Below, in pieces: positions 19,279 to 28,022 of a DNA stretch of 64,000 bases. The stretch's first letter is position 1, and each line of letters begins with the position of its first letter. The translations under genes and the position numbers were made by a program. The notes under the pieces were generated by a model. The model was not told the DNA's origin. It was given only the letters and a program-made list of their open reading frames with translations, and ran no database searches. Origin of the DNA: Bifidobacterium pseudocatenulatum DSM 20438 = JCM 1200 = LMG 10505 (GTDB taxonomy: Bacteria; Actinomycetota; Actinomycetes; Actinomycetales; Bifidobacteriaceae); contig NZ_AP012330.1 of NCBI RefSeq assembly GCF_001025215.1, positions 1,736,001 through 1,800,000 on the forward strand, given 5' to 3'.

Positions 19279-22200
19279 ATGGACAAACGCAAGAACGCAG
19301 CCGATCAGCCGGCACAATCGCACGAACGTCAATTGCGCTTCGGATCGATGATGCGCAAACTGCTGTTGCCGTCGGGAAGCAGACGGTGGATCACGCCGAT
19401 CGTCATGCTGCTTCTGCTGCTGGGTATCATCGCAGGCGCGTTCATCGTCAGTTCGGTGACGCAACGGCATGTGCAACTTGACGACGGCACCGTGTGGATC
19501 ACGTCGCTGAAGGACCGCAAAGCCGCACGATTCAATGCGAAGAACAAGGATGTGGACGCCGGAGTCTCATCCGCAGCCTCCCGTTTCGACGTGGCACAGC
19601 ATGATGGCGACACAGTGATCTCCGAAGGCACCAAAGCCAGCAATATCGCGGCTTCCACCATTAGCGAAACCGGCAACACCGCCATCAAAACGGATATCGA
19701 AACCATTATCGGAGGCAATACCGCAGCGTTCATCAACACCAAAACCGGCAATGTGTGGGTGGGATCCGCTGCCGATGTGAAATCCGTCAACCCCACCACC
19801 GACAAGCCGAACATGAAACTGGGATCCGGCGGAAAAATCGCGGTGACGCATGACGGAACCGTATACGGATACCGAACTTCCGATGGCGCGGTGCTGAGCA
19901 TCAAAGGGCCGCAAGACACGCGCGAGCAAGTTGGCACGATAGGAGGCGCACCGCATGCCGAATCGTTCACCGTCATCGGCGAAACCCCGGTCGTGGCGGC
20001 AAAAGGCACCGTGTATTGGCCGCAGGGAAGCGCAGCCATCAATCTGCAGGGCAGCATGACCTTGCAGGCCCCTTCCACGGACGGCAAACAGAACGGATGG
20101 GTGGCCGTGGCGACACCACGCGGGCTCGCAACGGTGAACCTCAGCACCAAGAAAACCTCTGAAACACCGAATTCCGGCAAGGGCGAGGCCGCCCAACCGG
20201 TGTCCACAGGCGGATGCGTGTTCGCCGCATGGGCGCAGAAAGCCAACAATTACGCCAAAGTGTGCTCCGTAGACGGTTCGGATACGGCATTCGACACCCT
20301 GACCAACATCAACGCCACTTCGGAACTGATATTCCGCACCAACCATCGTCTGGTCATACTCAACGACGTGGTCAACGGCAACGTTTGGAATCCGCAGGAA
20401 TCCACCAAGGTCATCAAAATCCAATGGAACAAGGTGGAAACCAAACAGTCGAAGCAACAGGAACAGAACAACGACAGCGCCAACAACCAGCATAATTTCA
20501 GCAAGACCTGCTCGTCGCAATCCGGCCAGATCAAAGCCGAAGATGATTCGTTCGGCGCGAGAACAGGATCGCAGCAGATCCTCGACGTGCTCCGCAACGA
20601 CGAACAGACCGACTGCTCCGTACTGCGCATCACCTCGGTAAGCGCCCCCGACGGCGCCAACATCAGCGTTTCCCCCGTATACGACGGACGATATCTGCAG
20701 CTCGACGCTTCCGCGGCATCCGAAGGATCCGTATCGTTCAGCTATGAAATCTCCGACGGACGCGGGCAAACCTCCAACGCCAACGTAAGCCTCACACTGG
20801 TAGGCGGGGACGACAACGCGCCCCAGCAAACCGATACGCCACCGGAAATCGACGTGGAACAAGGAGCGGCCTACACCACCAACGCGCTGGGCAGCTTCTC
20901 CGATCCCGACGGCGACCCGCTCACCCTCGTATCCGCAACCCCGCAAAACACCGACCAGGTGACCGTTTCCACACGCGCCGACGGGCAGCTCGTGTTCAAC
21001 GCGGGATCCATGTCTTCCGGACGCGCCGGCATCGAAGTGACCGTTTCCGACGGCCAGCAGACCGGCACCGGCATGGTGTATTTCTCAGTGAAACCGGCCA
21101 ACACGCTGGCCGCGGTGATCGATCCGGCCGTCAAGCAGACCACGCCAGACACCCGCACCACCATCGCGCTCAAACAATACGTGCATGGCACCTCGGCCGA
21201 ACCCGCGCAGCTGACCGCCGTGGAAACCCCATCCGGCGCATCCACCACCATGAACGCCACCGATATGTCGTTCACCTTCAGCGCATCCAACCCCGGCACC
21301 TACTACGTGCCCTACACCATCACACAAGGATCCATCCCCTCGACCGGCCTGGCCCGCATCGAAGTGCAGGCGGTGACCGGAGACTCCGCCAAGCCCATCG
21401 CAGCCAACGACGTGGCACTGCTCGGCGCCGACAACACCGCAATCGTGGAACCACTGTCTAACGACGTCGACCCGATGGGTGGTGTGCTATCCGTGACCAG
21501 CGTGACCGCCGATGCGGCGAGCGGCATCAAAACCGGCGTCGTAAGCAACAAGCGCGTCTACATCACCGCACGACAGGTACCGACCGAGCCCGTGCAGATC
21601 AAATACAGCGTCGCCAACGCGGCAGGCACGTCAACCGGCGTGATCGTACTGCAGCCACCGGCACTGACCACCTCCAACTCCGTGCCGAAAGCCGACAACA
21701 TCACCACGCAGGTACGCACTGACGGCATCGTCTCCATCGACGTGCTCGACCACGTGACCTACTCCGACGGCACCACGGTAAGCCTGCAAAACGACCTGCA
21801 ATACGACAAAAACACGTTCAAAGGACTCGTATTCGTATCAGGCAACACCGTACGATACCAAGCATCCGACCAAACCGGATCCTTCCCCGTAACGTACACC
21901 GTCAAAGACAATCTCGGCAACGCGGCATCCGCCACAATCACCATCAACGTGCATCAAAAAGACGCTTCCAACAAGGCTGCGCCAACACCATCCGACGTCG
22001 AGGCGCAAGTCGCGGCCGGCCAAAAAGTCCAGATCCCGATCACCTTGACCGGCATCGACGCCGACGGCGACGACGTGCAGCTGCTCGGTCTCGGCAACAA
22101 GGCGCCGACACTCGGACGCATCAGCGAAGTCGGCGCCACCTACCTGGTATACGAAGCCTATGCCGACTCCACAGGAACGGACACCTTCTCATACGCCGTC

Positions 22201-25200
22201 GAAGACTGGACCGGCCAACGATCCCAAGCGCAAATCCGCGTAGGCGTATTCACATCCGGCACCGACTCGGGCGTATACGCGCGCGACGACGAAATCACAT
22301 TGCGCCCCAACACCGCAGCAACCGTGCCCGTGGCGCAAAACGACATCTCCGGAGACAACACCGACCTGGCCGTCAGCGAAAACGTCGAATCGCAAGACAT
22401 CAGCAATGTGACCGTGGCGGACAATGCGCTCGCCTTCACCACTCCTCAGCAGGCGGGCACCTATTACGTGGTGTATACGGTCAAAGACAAGGCAGGATTG
22501 TCCGACACCGCGACATTGACGGTGAACGTGGACGACAACGCCACCATCGAACCGCCGACAGCATACGACTACCGTGTGCCATCTTCCGCGACGATCGATA
22601 AGAAATCCATCGACGTGGACGTTTCGCAATGGATCGCGAATCCTTCCGGCAGCGCCGACGAACTGCAGGTGGCCGTGGATGATTCCGCCACCGACCATGC
22701 GCATGTCAAGGGCGGTGACAAGTCCACGACCATTAGCGTGGAATTGACGGACGAGGCACGAGCCGTGCCGTACACCGTGACCAACACGACATACAACATC
22801 ACGTCCACTGCGTTCATCCAAGTGCCCGCGTACGGCGTGTTCCCGCCGACCCTTCGACCGAAGGCGCCGGCATTGAAGGTGAACGCACGCGAGACGATCA
22901 CCATCAATATCGCCGATTATGTGCGCGTGGGCGCAGGCAAGATCGCGTATGTGGACGGCGCCGATTCGGTGAGCGCCACGAAGGCCGCGGACGGCGACCT
23001 GTATGTGAACGACCAGACGTTGAAGTTCACCGCATCAAAGGATTATTCCGGTCCAGCGTCCATCACCTTCACCGCGGTGGATGGCAAACGCGACAAGAAC
23101 GATAATGTGAAAATCATCAATTCGGCGGTGTTGACGTTGCCGATCACCGTGATCGGACGTGACATGCCCGCGCCGACGTTCTCCTCGTCCACCATTGACG
23201 TGGTCGCAGGAGAAAGCGCCACCACCATCGATCTGACCGCGTTGACCCATTCGGCGTCCGACCTGTATGACGATGAGAAGCAGTACACGTATTCGGGTGG
23301 CACCGATTCCGACCAGGTGAGCGCCAAGGTGAGTTCGAACGGCAAGCTGACCGTGTCCGCCGACAAGACCGCTTCGCCGGGAACAACGGTGAGCGTGCCG
23401 ATTTCGATTCAATATTCGAAGGGCACGGTGAGTGCGGGCGTCACGGTTCGTGTGACGGCCTCCAACAGGCCTTTGGCACGCATCAACGCGAAAACCGTGA
23501 AGGTCAAGGCAGGATCCAGTGAGGAAGTGAACCTGCTGTCCGATGCGTATAATCCGTTCCCCGATTCCGCATTGACCGTGACCGGATGCACGTCCGATGG
23601 CGCGTCGAAGCTGACCGTGGACTGCCCGTCCAACGGTGTGGTGTCGATCAGCGCCTCGTCCGATATCGGCGCGAGCACCAACAAGGTGATCGTCAACGTG
23701 CGCGATGCCACCAATACGAAGGAACGTGAGGTGACGGGCACCATCAACGTTTTGGTGATGGACAAGCCGGATGCGCCGCTGCTCTCCCCCATCGCCGGAG
23801 ACCCGCAGGATGGCGCGGTGAATCTGAGTTGGACGGCCGGCTCTTCGAACGGCAGTCCGATCAGCGAATACAAGGTGTCGTGGGGCGGCGACGGTTCCGG
23901 CGAGAAATCGTGCGGATCCGTGACCTCCTGCCAAATCACCGGCTTGAAGAACGGCAAGACGTACTCGTTCAAGGTGCAGGCCAAGAATGAGGTCGGCTGG
24001 TCGAAGGAGTCGAATGGCGTGGAAGGCACGCCTGACAAGCTTCCGGACGCGCCGACCGATGTGAAGGCCGAAGCTAGCAAGAACACCATCACTGTCACAT
24101 GGAAGGCTTTGGAGGGTAATTTCTCCGCCGTCGACAAGTATCAGGTGACGTTGAGCGGTCCGAATGTGGCGAATCCGGCCCAGGAAGTCACTGGCACCAG
24201 CATCACGTTCAAATTCGACGACAATGCGATCACCGACGGCGCATCCTATACCGCCACGGTCAAGGCGCATAACAAAGTGAACTGGAGCCAGCCCTCCACG
24301 GCATCCAATGCCGTTTCGCCTTGGGGTACGCCTGACAATCCGACTATTTCCGCCGATCAATCAGGCGACAAGATCGTGGTGAGAGGACGGATCAATGACG
24401 CACGTAACTCGAAATACCAGTCGATTACGGTAAGCATCGAGGGCGAAGACAAATCCGTGGAGACAAGCGCCAAGGATTATTCCGTCGAATTCGACATTAA
24501 GAACGAGTGGTACTACAGAAAACTTAAGCCGACGATTACCGTGGTTACGGAACGCAGTGGCTCATTGCGCAACGAAGCGTCCGTTTCGACTTTCACAGCA
24601 GTCGATCCTCCAACCAATGTGAAGCTGGAACTCAACAACAACACATGTGTGGCGACCTGGTCCAGAAAAGGTGGACGCGTCACAGGTTTCGTTGTAAAGG
24701 CCAAGGGTTATTACGATGATGATGTTCATGAGAGCAGAGCCGAATGGCCGCTTTCCGGTGATTGGAGCACCTGCGATACGGTAAGCGTGCAACAGTACTT
24801 CATCGACACCTCACATCTCAGCGACCCAGCAATCGCTACCGATAATACCGTCGGCAACAAAAAGCCAGCGGAAATCACACTGCCATCCTCATTGACGTGG
24901 GATACACAGAACGCCAACATCATTCATGTCAATGGCGGTAGTTGGGAGGCCCACGGGCGAAGTGTCAAAGGCCAGATCGTCATCACTCCGGCAGGGGAAA
25001 GCTCGCATACCTACGATTGGCCAGCTAACGGCACACTGGATGTTTCCGACATCACCAGTCCTTCCGGTACCAGATGCGATTGGGAGGTTCGCGTGATCAC
25101 CACTGCCGGGGAACCAGAAATCAATGCGACCAAGAAAAGCTCTGATCCCGTGACCGGAGTCCGATACGAGGAGAAAACCCCCGATCCGGAACCGGGACCA

Positions 25201-25314
25201 ACCCCTGATAATGGAGAGACGCAATCCTCGATAGACACCAATGCTTCAGCCATCTCATTACGAACAGGGTTGGCAGGAAAACAGGCGCGAGGCATCTCAT
25301 TCACCGTCAAATAA
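19279..25314 (+). CDS. fn3: Giant FN3/Ig-like membrane-anchored surface protein
   Basis: 2011 residues. A basic cytosolic head (1-36) is followed by a membrane helix (37-60) and a huge extracellular part. Residues 60-380 look beta-propeller-like (TGNVWVG, GTVYGY, GTVYWP strands). Then come many Ig/cadherin-like repeats (SDPDGDPLTL, DADGDDVQLLGL and similar), and two fibronectin type III domains at about 1495-1690 with clear WTAGSSNGSPISEYKV and GLKNGKTYSFKVQAKNEVGW blocks. The start at 19279 has AAGGA 10 nt upstream; an ATG at 19228 is in frame but has no SD. It is the FN3 gene of the PFNA cluster, in bifidobacteria proposed to sense or bind host factors. C-terminal 300 residues are less familiar. 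Confidence 0.88.
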   Translation: MDKRKNAADQPAQSHERQLRFGSMMRKLLLPSGSRRWITPIVMLLLLLGIIAGAFIVSSVTQRHVQLDDGTVWITSLKDRKAARFNAKNKDVDAGVSSAASRFDVAQHDGDTVISEGTKASNIAASTISETGNTAIKTDIETIIGGNTAAFINTKTGNVWVGSAADVKSVNPTTDKPNMKLGSGGKIAVTHDGTVYGYRTSDGAVLSIKGPQDTREQVGTIGGAPHAESFTVIGETPVVAAKGTVYWPQGSAAINLQGSMTLQAPSTDGKQNGWVAVATPRGLATVNLSTKKTSETPNSGKGEAAQPVSTGGCVFAAWAQKANNYAKVCSVDGSDTAFDTLTNINATSELIFRTNHRLVILNDVVNGNVWNPQESTKVIKIQWNKVETKQSKQQEQNNDSANNQHNFSKTCSSQSGQIKAEDDSFGARTGSQQILDVLRNDEQTDCSVLRITSVSAPDGANISVSPVYDGRYLQLDASAASEGSVSFSYEISDGRGQTSNANVSLTLVGGDDNAPQQTDTPPEIDVEQGAAYTTNALGSFSDPDGDPLTLVSATPQNTDQVTVSTRADGQLVFNAGSMSSGRAGIEVTVSDGQQTGTGMVYFSVKPANTLAAVIDPAVKQTTPDTRTTIALKQYVHGTSAEPAQLTAVETPSGASTTMNATDMSFTFSASNPGTYYVPYTITQGSIPSTGLARIEVQAVTGDSAKPIAANDVALLGADNTAIVEPLSNDVDPMGGVLSVTSVTADAASGIKTGVVSNKRVYITARQVPTEPVQIKYSVANAAGTSTGVIVLQPPALTTSNSVPKADNITTQVRTDGIVSIDVLDHVTYSDGTTVSLQNDLQYDKNTFKGLVFVSGNTVRYQASDQTGSFPVTYTVKDNLGNAASATITINVHQKDASNKAAPTPSDVEAQVAAGQKVQIPITLTGIDADGDDVQLLGLGNKAPTLGRISEVGATYLVYEAYADSTGTDTFSYAVEDWTGQRSQAQIRVGVFTSGTDSGVYARDDEITLRPNTAATVPVAQNDISGDNTDLAVSENVESQDISNVTVADNALAFTTPQQAGTYYVVYTVKDKAGLSDTATLTVNVDDNATIEPPTAYDYRVPSSATIDKKSIDVDVSQWIANPSGSADELQVAVDDSATDHAHVKGGDKSTTISVELTDEARAVPYTVTNTTYNITSTAFIQVPAYGVFPPTLRPKAPALKVNARETITINIADYVRVGAGKIAYVDGADSVSATKAADGDLYVNDQTLKFTASKDYSGPASITFTAVDGKRDKNDNVKIINSAVLTLPITVIGRDMPAPTFSSSTIDVVAGESATTIDLTALTHSASDLYDDEKQYTYSGGTDSDQVSAKVSSNGKLTVSADKTASPGTTVSVPISIQYSKGTVSAGVTVRVTASNRPLARINAKTVKVKAGSSEEVNLLSDAYNPFPDSALTVTGCTSDGASKLTVDCPSNGVVSISASSDIGASTNKVIVNVRDATNTKEREVTGTINVLVMDKPDAPLLSPIAGDPQDGAVNLSWTAGSSNGSPISEYKVSWGGDGSGEKSCGSVTSCQITGLKNGKTYSFKVQAKNEVGWSKESNGVEGTPDKLPDAPTDVKAEASKNTITVTWKALEGNFSAVDKYQVTLSGPNVANPAQEVTGTSITFKFDDNAITDGASYTATVKAHNKVNWSQPSTASNAVSPWGTPDNPTISADQSGDKIVVRGRINDARNSKYQSITVSIEGEDKSVETSAKDYSVEFDIKNEWYYRKLKPTITVVTERSGSLRNEASVSTFTAVDPPTNVKLELNNNTCVATWSRKGGRVTGFVVKAKGYYDDDVHESRAEWPLSGDWSTCDTVSVQQYFIDTSHLSDPAIATDNTVGNKKPAEITLPSSLTWDTQNANIIHVNGGSWEAHGRSVKGQIVITPAGESSHTYDWPANGTLDVSDITSPSGTRCDWEVRVITTAGEPEINATKKSSDPVTGVRYEEKTPDPEPGPTPDNGETQSSIDTNASAISLRTGLAGKQARGISFTVK

Positions 25315-25374
25315 GCAAATTCAACATCACAACCAATCATCAATACGATCAATAGAAGCAACCAAGGAGTACCT

Positions 25375-26712
25375 ATGAGCAACGAAAACGACGACGCCAC
25401 CCAGCTGGGTTCCATTGGGCGCCATATGAGCAAGCCGCAACAGCCCGGCAATCCGCAGGCACGCCCCGCATTCCAAGCTCCAAGCCTGCCGACGCATCCG
25501 CAGGAACAGGACGGAGACGAAGAGGGCACGGTACTCAGCACGCATAACGCAACTCCTTCCAGGCCGACGAGGCCTACGGTTCCAATGGCGCAGCCCATGC
25601 AGGCGCAACCGACGCAATCCGCTCCAACACAACAGCCGCTACCACAATCGCAATCGGCTCCCGTAATGGCAACGCGCCAATTCCCGCAGACTACGGCACC
25701 AAGCGTCAAGCCCGCGCAGCCGGCCATGGCTTCTTCCATGATGTCCGCGCCGCAGGCCGACATCACCGAATTCCATGAACTGTTCGCCCAACTGGTCGGC
25801 AACGTCTCCCAAGTCGTGGTCGGCAAGGAACAGCCGATCCGCCAATGCGCCACCGCCATGATCGTCGGTGGCCACATTCTGCTCGAAGACAATCCGGGGA
25901 CCGGCAAAACGCAGCTGGCCCGCGGCCTCGCCAACTCCATCGACATGTCGTTCAAACGTATCCAGTTCACTCCGGATCTGCTGCCGTCCGACGTGGTCGG
26001 CGTAACCTACTACGACCAGAAGAACGGCGAATTCGAATACCGCGAAGGTCCGATTTTCGCATCCATCGTGCTCGCCGACGAAATCAACCGAGCCTCGCCA
26101 AAAACGCAGTCCGCACTGCTCGAGGTCATGGAAGAGCAGAAAGTCACCGTCGACGGCGAAACCCATGCGGTACCGCAGCCGTTCATGGTCATCGCCACTC
26201 AGAACCCCATCGAACAACTCGGCACCTACAAACTGCCTGAGGCGCAGATGGACCGTTTCCTCATCAAAACAACCATCGGCTATCCGAGCCATGACGTAAG
26301 CGTGAACATCCTCAAGCAGGTCAACGTCACCGACCGTGCCTCCACCGTACATGCGGTGCTCACCGGCAACGACGTGCTGCGCATGCGCGCCATCAGCGAA
26401 ACCGTGCGTCTCGACGACGCGATCATCGAATACATCGTGCGCTTGGTGGAAGCGACGCGCCACAACGAACGCATCCAAGTCGGATCGTCCATGCGAGGCG
26501 CGCTCGCACTGACCCGATGCGCCCGCGTGTGGGCCGCGTCCAGCAATCGCGGATACGTGGTGCCCGACGATGTGAAGCAACTGGCCGTCGCCGTGCTCGC
26601 ACACCGCATCACGCTCACCGCGGAGGCCACATTCGCGGGATCCACCCCCGAACAGATGATCGAACAGATCCTCAATGAAGTGCCTTCACCGACCGTGGGC
26701 GCCACCGCCTGA
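25375..26712 (+). CDS. MoxR-family AAA+ ATPase
   Basis: Chaperone-like ATPase of 445 residues. The first 125 residues are Pro/Gln-rich and disordered, with poly-PAQ steps. The AAA core has Walker A EDNPGTGKT (about 170-178), Walker B VLADEINRASPKTQ, and the sensor stretch IATQNPIEQLGTY. SD AAGGAG precedes the ATG. MoxR proteins next to DUF58 and transglutaminase genes act on membrane or envelope assembly in other bacteria. It is the AAA-ATP gene of the PFNA cluster and is followed after 89 bp by the DUF58 gene. The long disordered head may be a target for the neighbouring kinase (inference). Confidence 0.92.
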   Translation: MSNENDDATQLGSIGRHMSKPQQPGNPQARPAFQAPSLPTHPQEQDGDEEGTVLSTHNATPSRPTRPTVPMAQPMQAQPTQSAPTQQPLPQSQSAPVMATRQFPQTTAPSVKPAQPAMASSMMSAPQADITEFHELFAQLVGNVSQVVVGKEQPIRQCATAMIVGGHILLEDNPGTGKTQLARGLANSIDMSFKRIQFTPDLLPSDVVGVTYYDQKNGEFEYREGPIFASIVLADEINRASPKTQSALLEVMEEQKVTVDGETHAVPQPFMVIATQNPIEQLGTYKLPEAQMDRFLIKTTIGYPSHDVSVNILKQVNVTDRASTVHAVLTGNDVLRMRAISETVRLDDAIIEYIVRLVEATRHNERIQVGSSMRGALALTRCARVWAASSNRGYVVPDDVKQLAVAVLAHRITLTAEATFAGSTPEQMIEQILNEVPSPTVGATA

Positions 26713-26801
26713 AACGCACGGCGCAGCCAGCCGCGTACGACACGGCACACGCGAAGCGCACACCCCACACGAAACGTTCGTAAACCCCCGAAAGGTCAAG
26801 C

Positions 26802-28022
26802 ATGCGACAATCCAAAACCATGCAGCGCAGGAGAACCATGCAACGATCCCTGCGACGCATCAAGCATCGCATCAAACGACTGGTCACCTCATACGTGTCG
26901 CCGCTCGGATGGGCCGTGACCGGACTCGCCATCGCCTCACTCATAGCGTTCACAATCCTCAGCTGGCATGAACTGCTGACCATGGCGATCGTGTTCGCAT
27001 GCATGATGGTCGCCGCCATCATGCTGTCGCTCGGCAACACGTCGTTCACCGCCACCATAGACGTGTCCAGCAGGCGCGTCACCGTGTCAGACACGGTGAA
27101 AGTCGATGTGTGCGTCGACAATCCAGGGCGCACGCCAACCACATCAGCACGCGGCGACCTGCCCATCGGAGACAGCCACGAACGATTCGCCATCCCCATG
27201 CTCGCCGCCGGCCAATCACGCCAAACCACCGTGGAATTCACCGCCGTCTCCCGCGCGGTACTGCCGGTCGGTCCCCTGTCCATACGCAAAGGCGACCCAT
27301 TCGGACTCGTACGACACGAAAAGAAACTTGTCGACCAAATCAACGTGTTCATCCACCCGAAAACCGTTATGCTGAACACACTCAACGCCGGAATTCCGCG
27401 AGATCTCGAAGGCCAGCCAAGCGGCGAAATCGTCGACGACGACCTCGATTTCTACGGACTGCGTGAATACGAGCCAGGCGACGACGTACGCAACGTGCAC
27501 TGGCTCAGCTCCGCAAAAACAGGCGCACTGATGATCCGTCAATACGAGGCGACCCGACGCACCGACACCGCATTGACCATCAGCGTGAACCCCGACGACT
27601 ATGTGAGCTCCGACGAATTCGAACTGGCGGTATCCGTCCATGCCTCCATCGGCGTGCAATGCCTGCTCCAAAACCGACCGGTGACCTCACACGCGGGAAC
27701 CGAACACATCATGCCACGCAACTCCACGGAATTCCTTGACGGCTGCAGCGCCATCTCCCCCGATATCAGCGACAATCCGAATCTGGCGCAAACCACCCTC
27801 GCCCATGCCCCCGACTCATCGTTCTACTACATCACCGTCGGCAGGCTCAAAAACATCGACGAAATCAAACACATGGCGCTCGCACTCCCCCGATCCGCAA
27901 CCTGCGTGGTACTGCAAACCGCCATCGGACAGCCACGCGCCATCAAACGATACGCCGATTTCACCCTGGCGACCGTAGGAAACCTAGACGATCTCCCAAT
28001 GATCATGGGGGTACTGGAATGA
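26802..28022 (+). CDS. DUF58 membrane protein
   Basis: 406 residues. A basic head (many Arg/Lys in the first 28 residues), two membrane helices at about 30-75, and a DUF58 domain with the hallmark YGLREYEPGDDVRNVHWLSS near residues 222-241. DUF58 proteins contain a von Willebrand-like fold and pair with MoxR ATPases. SD AAAGG is 6 nt before the ATG. The gene overlaps the next by ATGA, so co-translation with the transglutaminase-like protein is likely. Confidence 0.88.
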   Translation: MRQSKTMQRRRTMQRSLRRIKHRIKRLVTSYVSPLGWAVTGLAIASLIAFTILSWHELLTMAIVFACMMVAAIMLSLGNTSFTATIDVSSRRVTVSDTVKVDVCVDNPGRTPTTSARGDLPIGDSHERFAIPMLAAGQSRQTTVEFTAVSRAVLPVGPLSIRKGDPFGLVRHEKKLVDQINVFIHPKTVMLNTLNAGIPRDLEGQPSGEIVDDDLDFYGLREYEPGDDVRNVHWLSSAKTGALMIRQYEATRRTDTALTISVNPDDYVSSDEFELAVSVHASIGVQCLLQNRPVTSHAGTEHIMPRNSTEFLDGCSAISPDISDNPNLAQTTLAHAPDSSFYYITVGRLKNIDEIKHMALALPRSATCVVLQTAIGQPRAIKRYADFTLATVGNLDDLPMIMGVLE

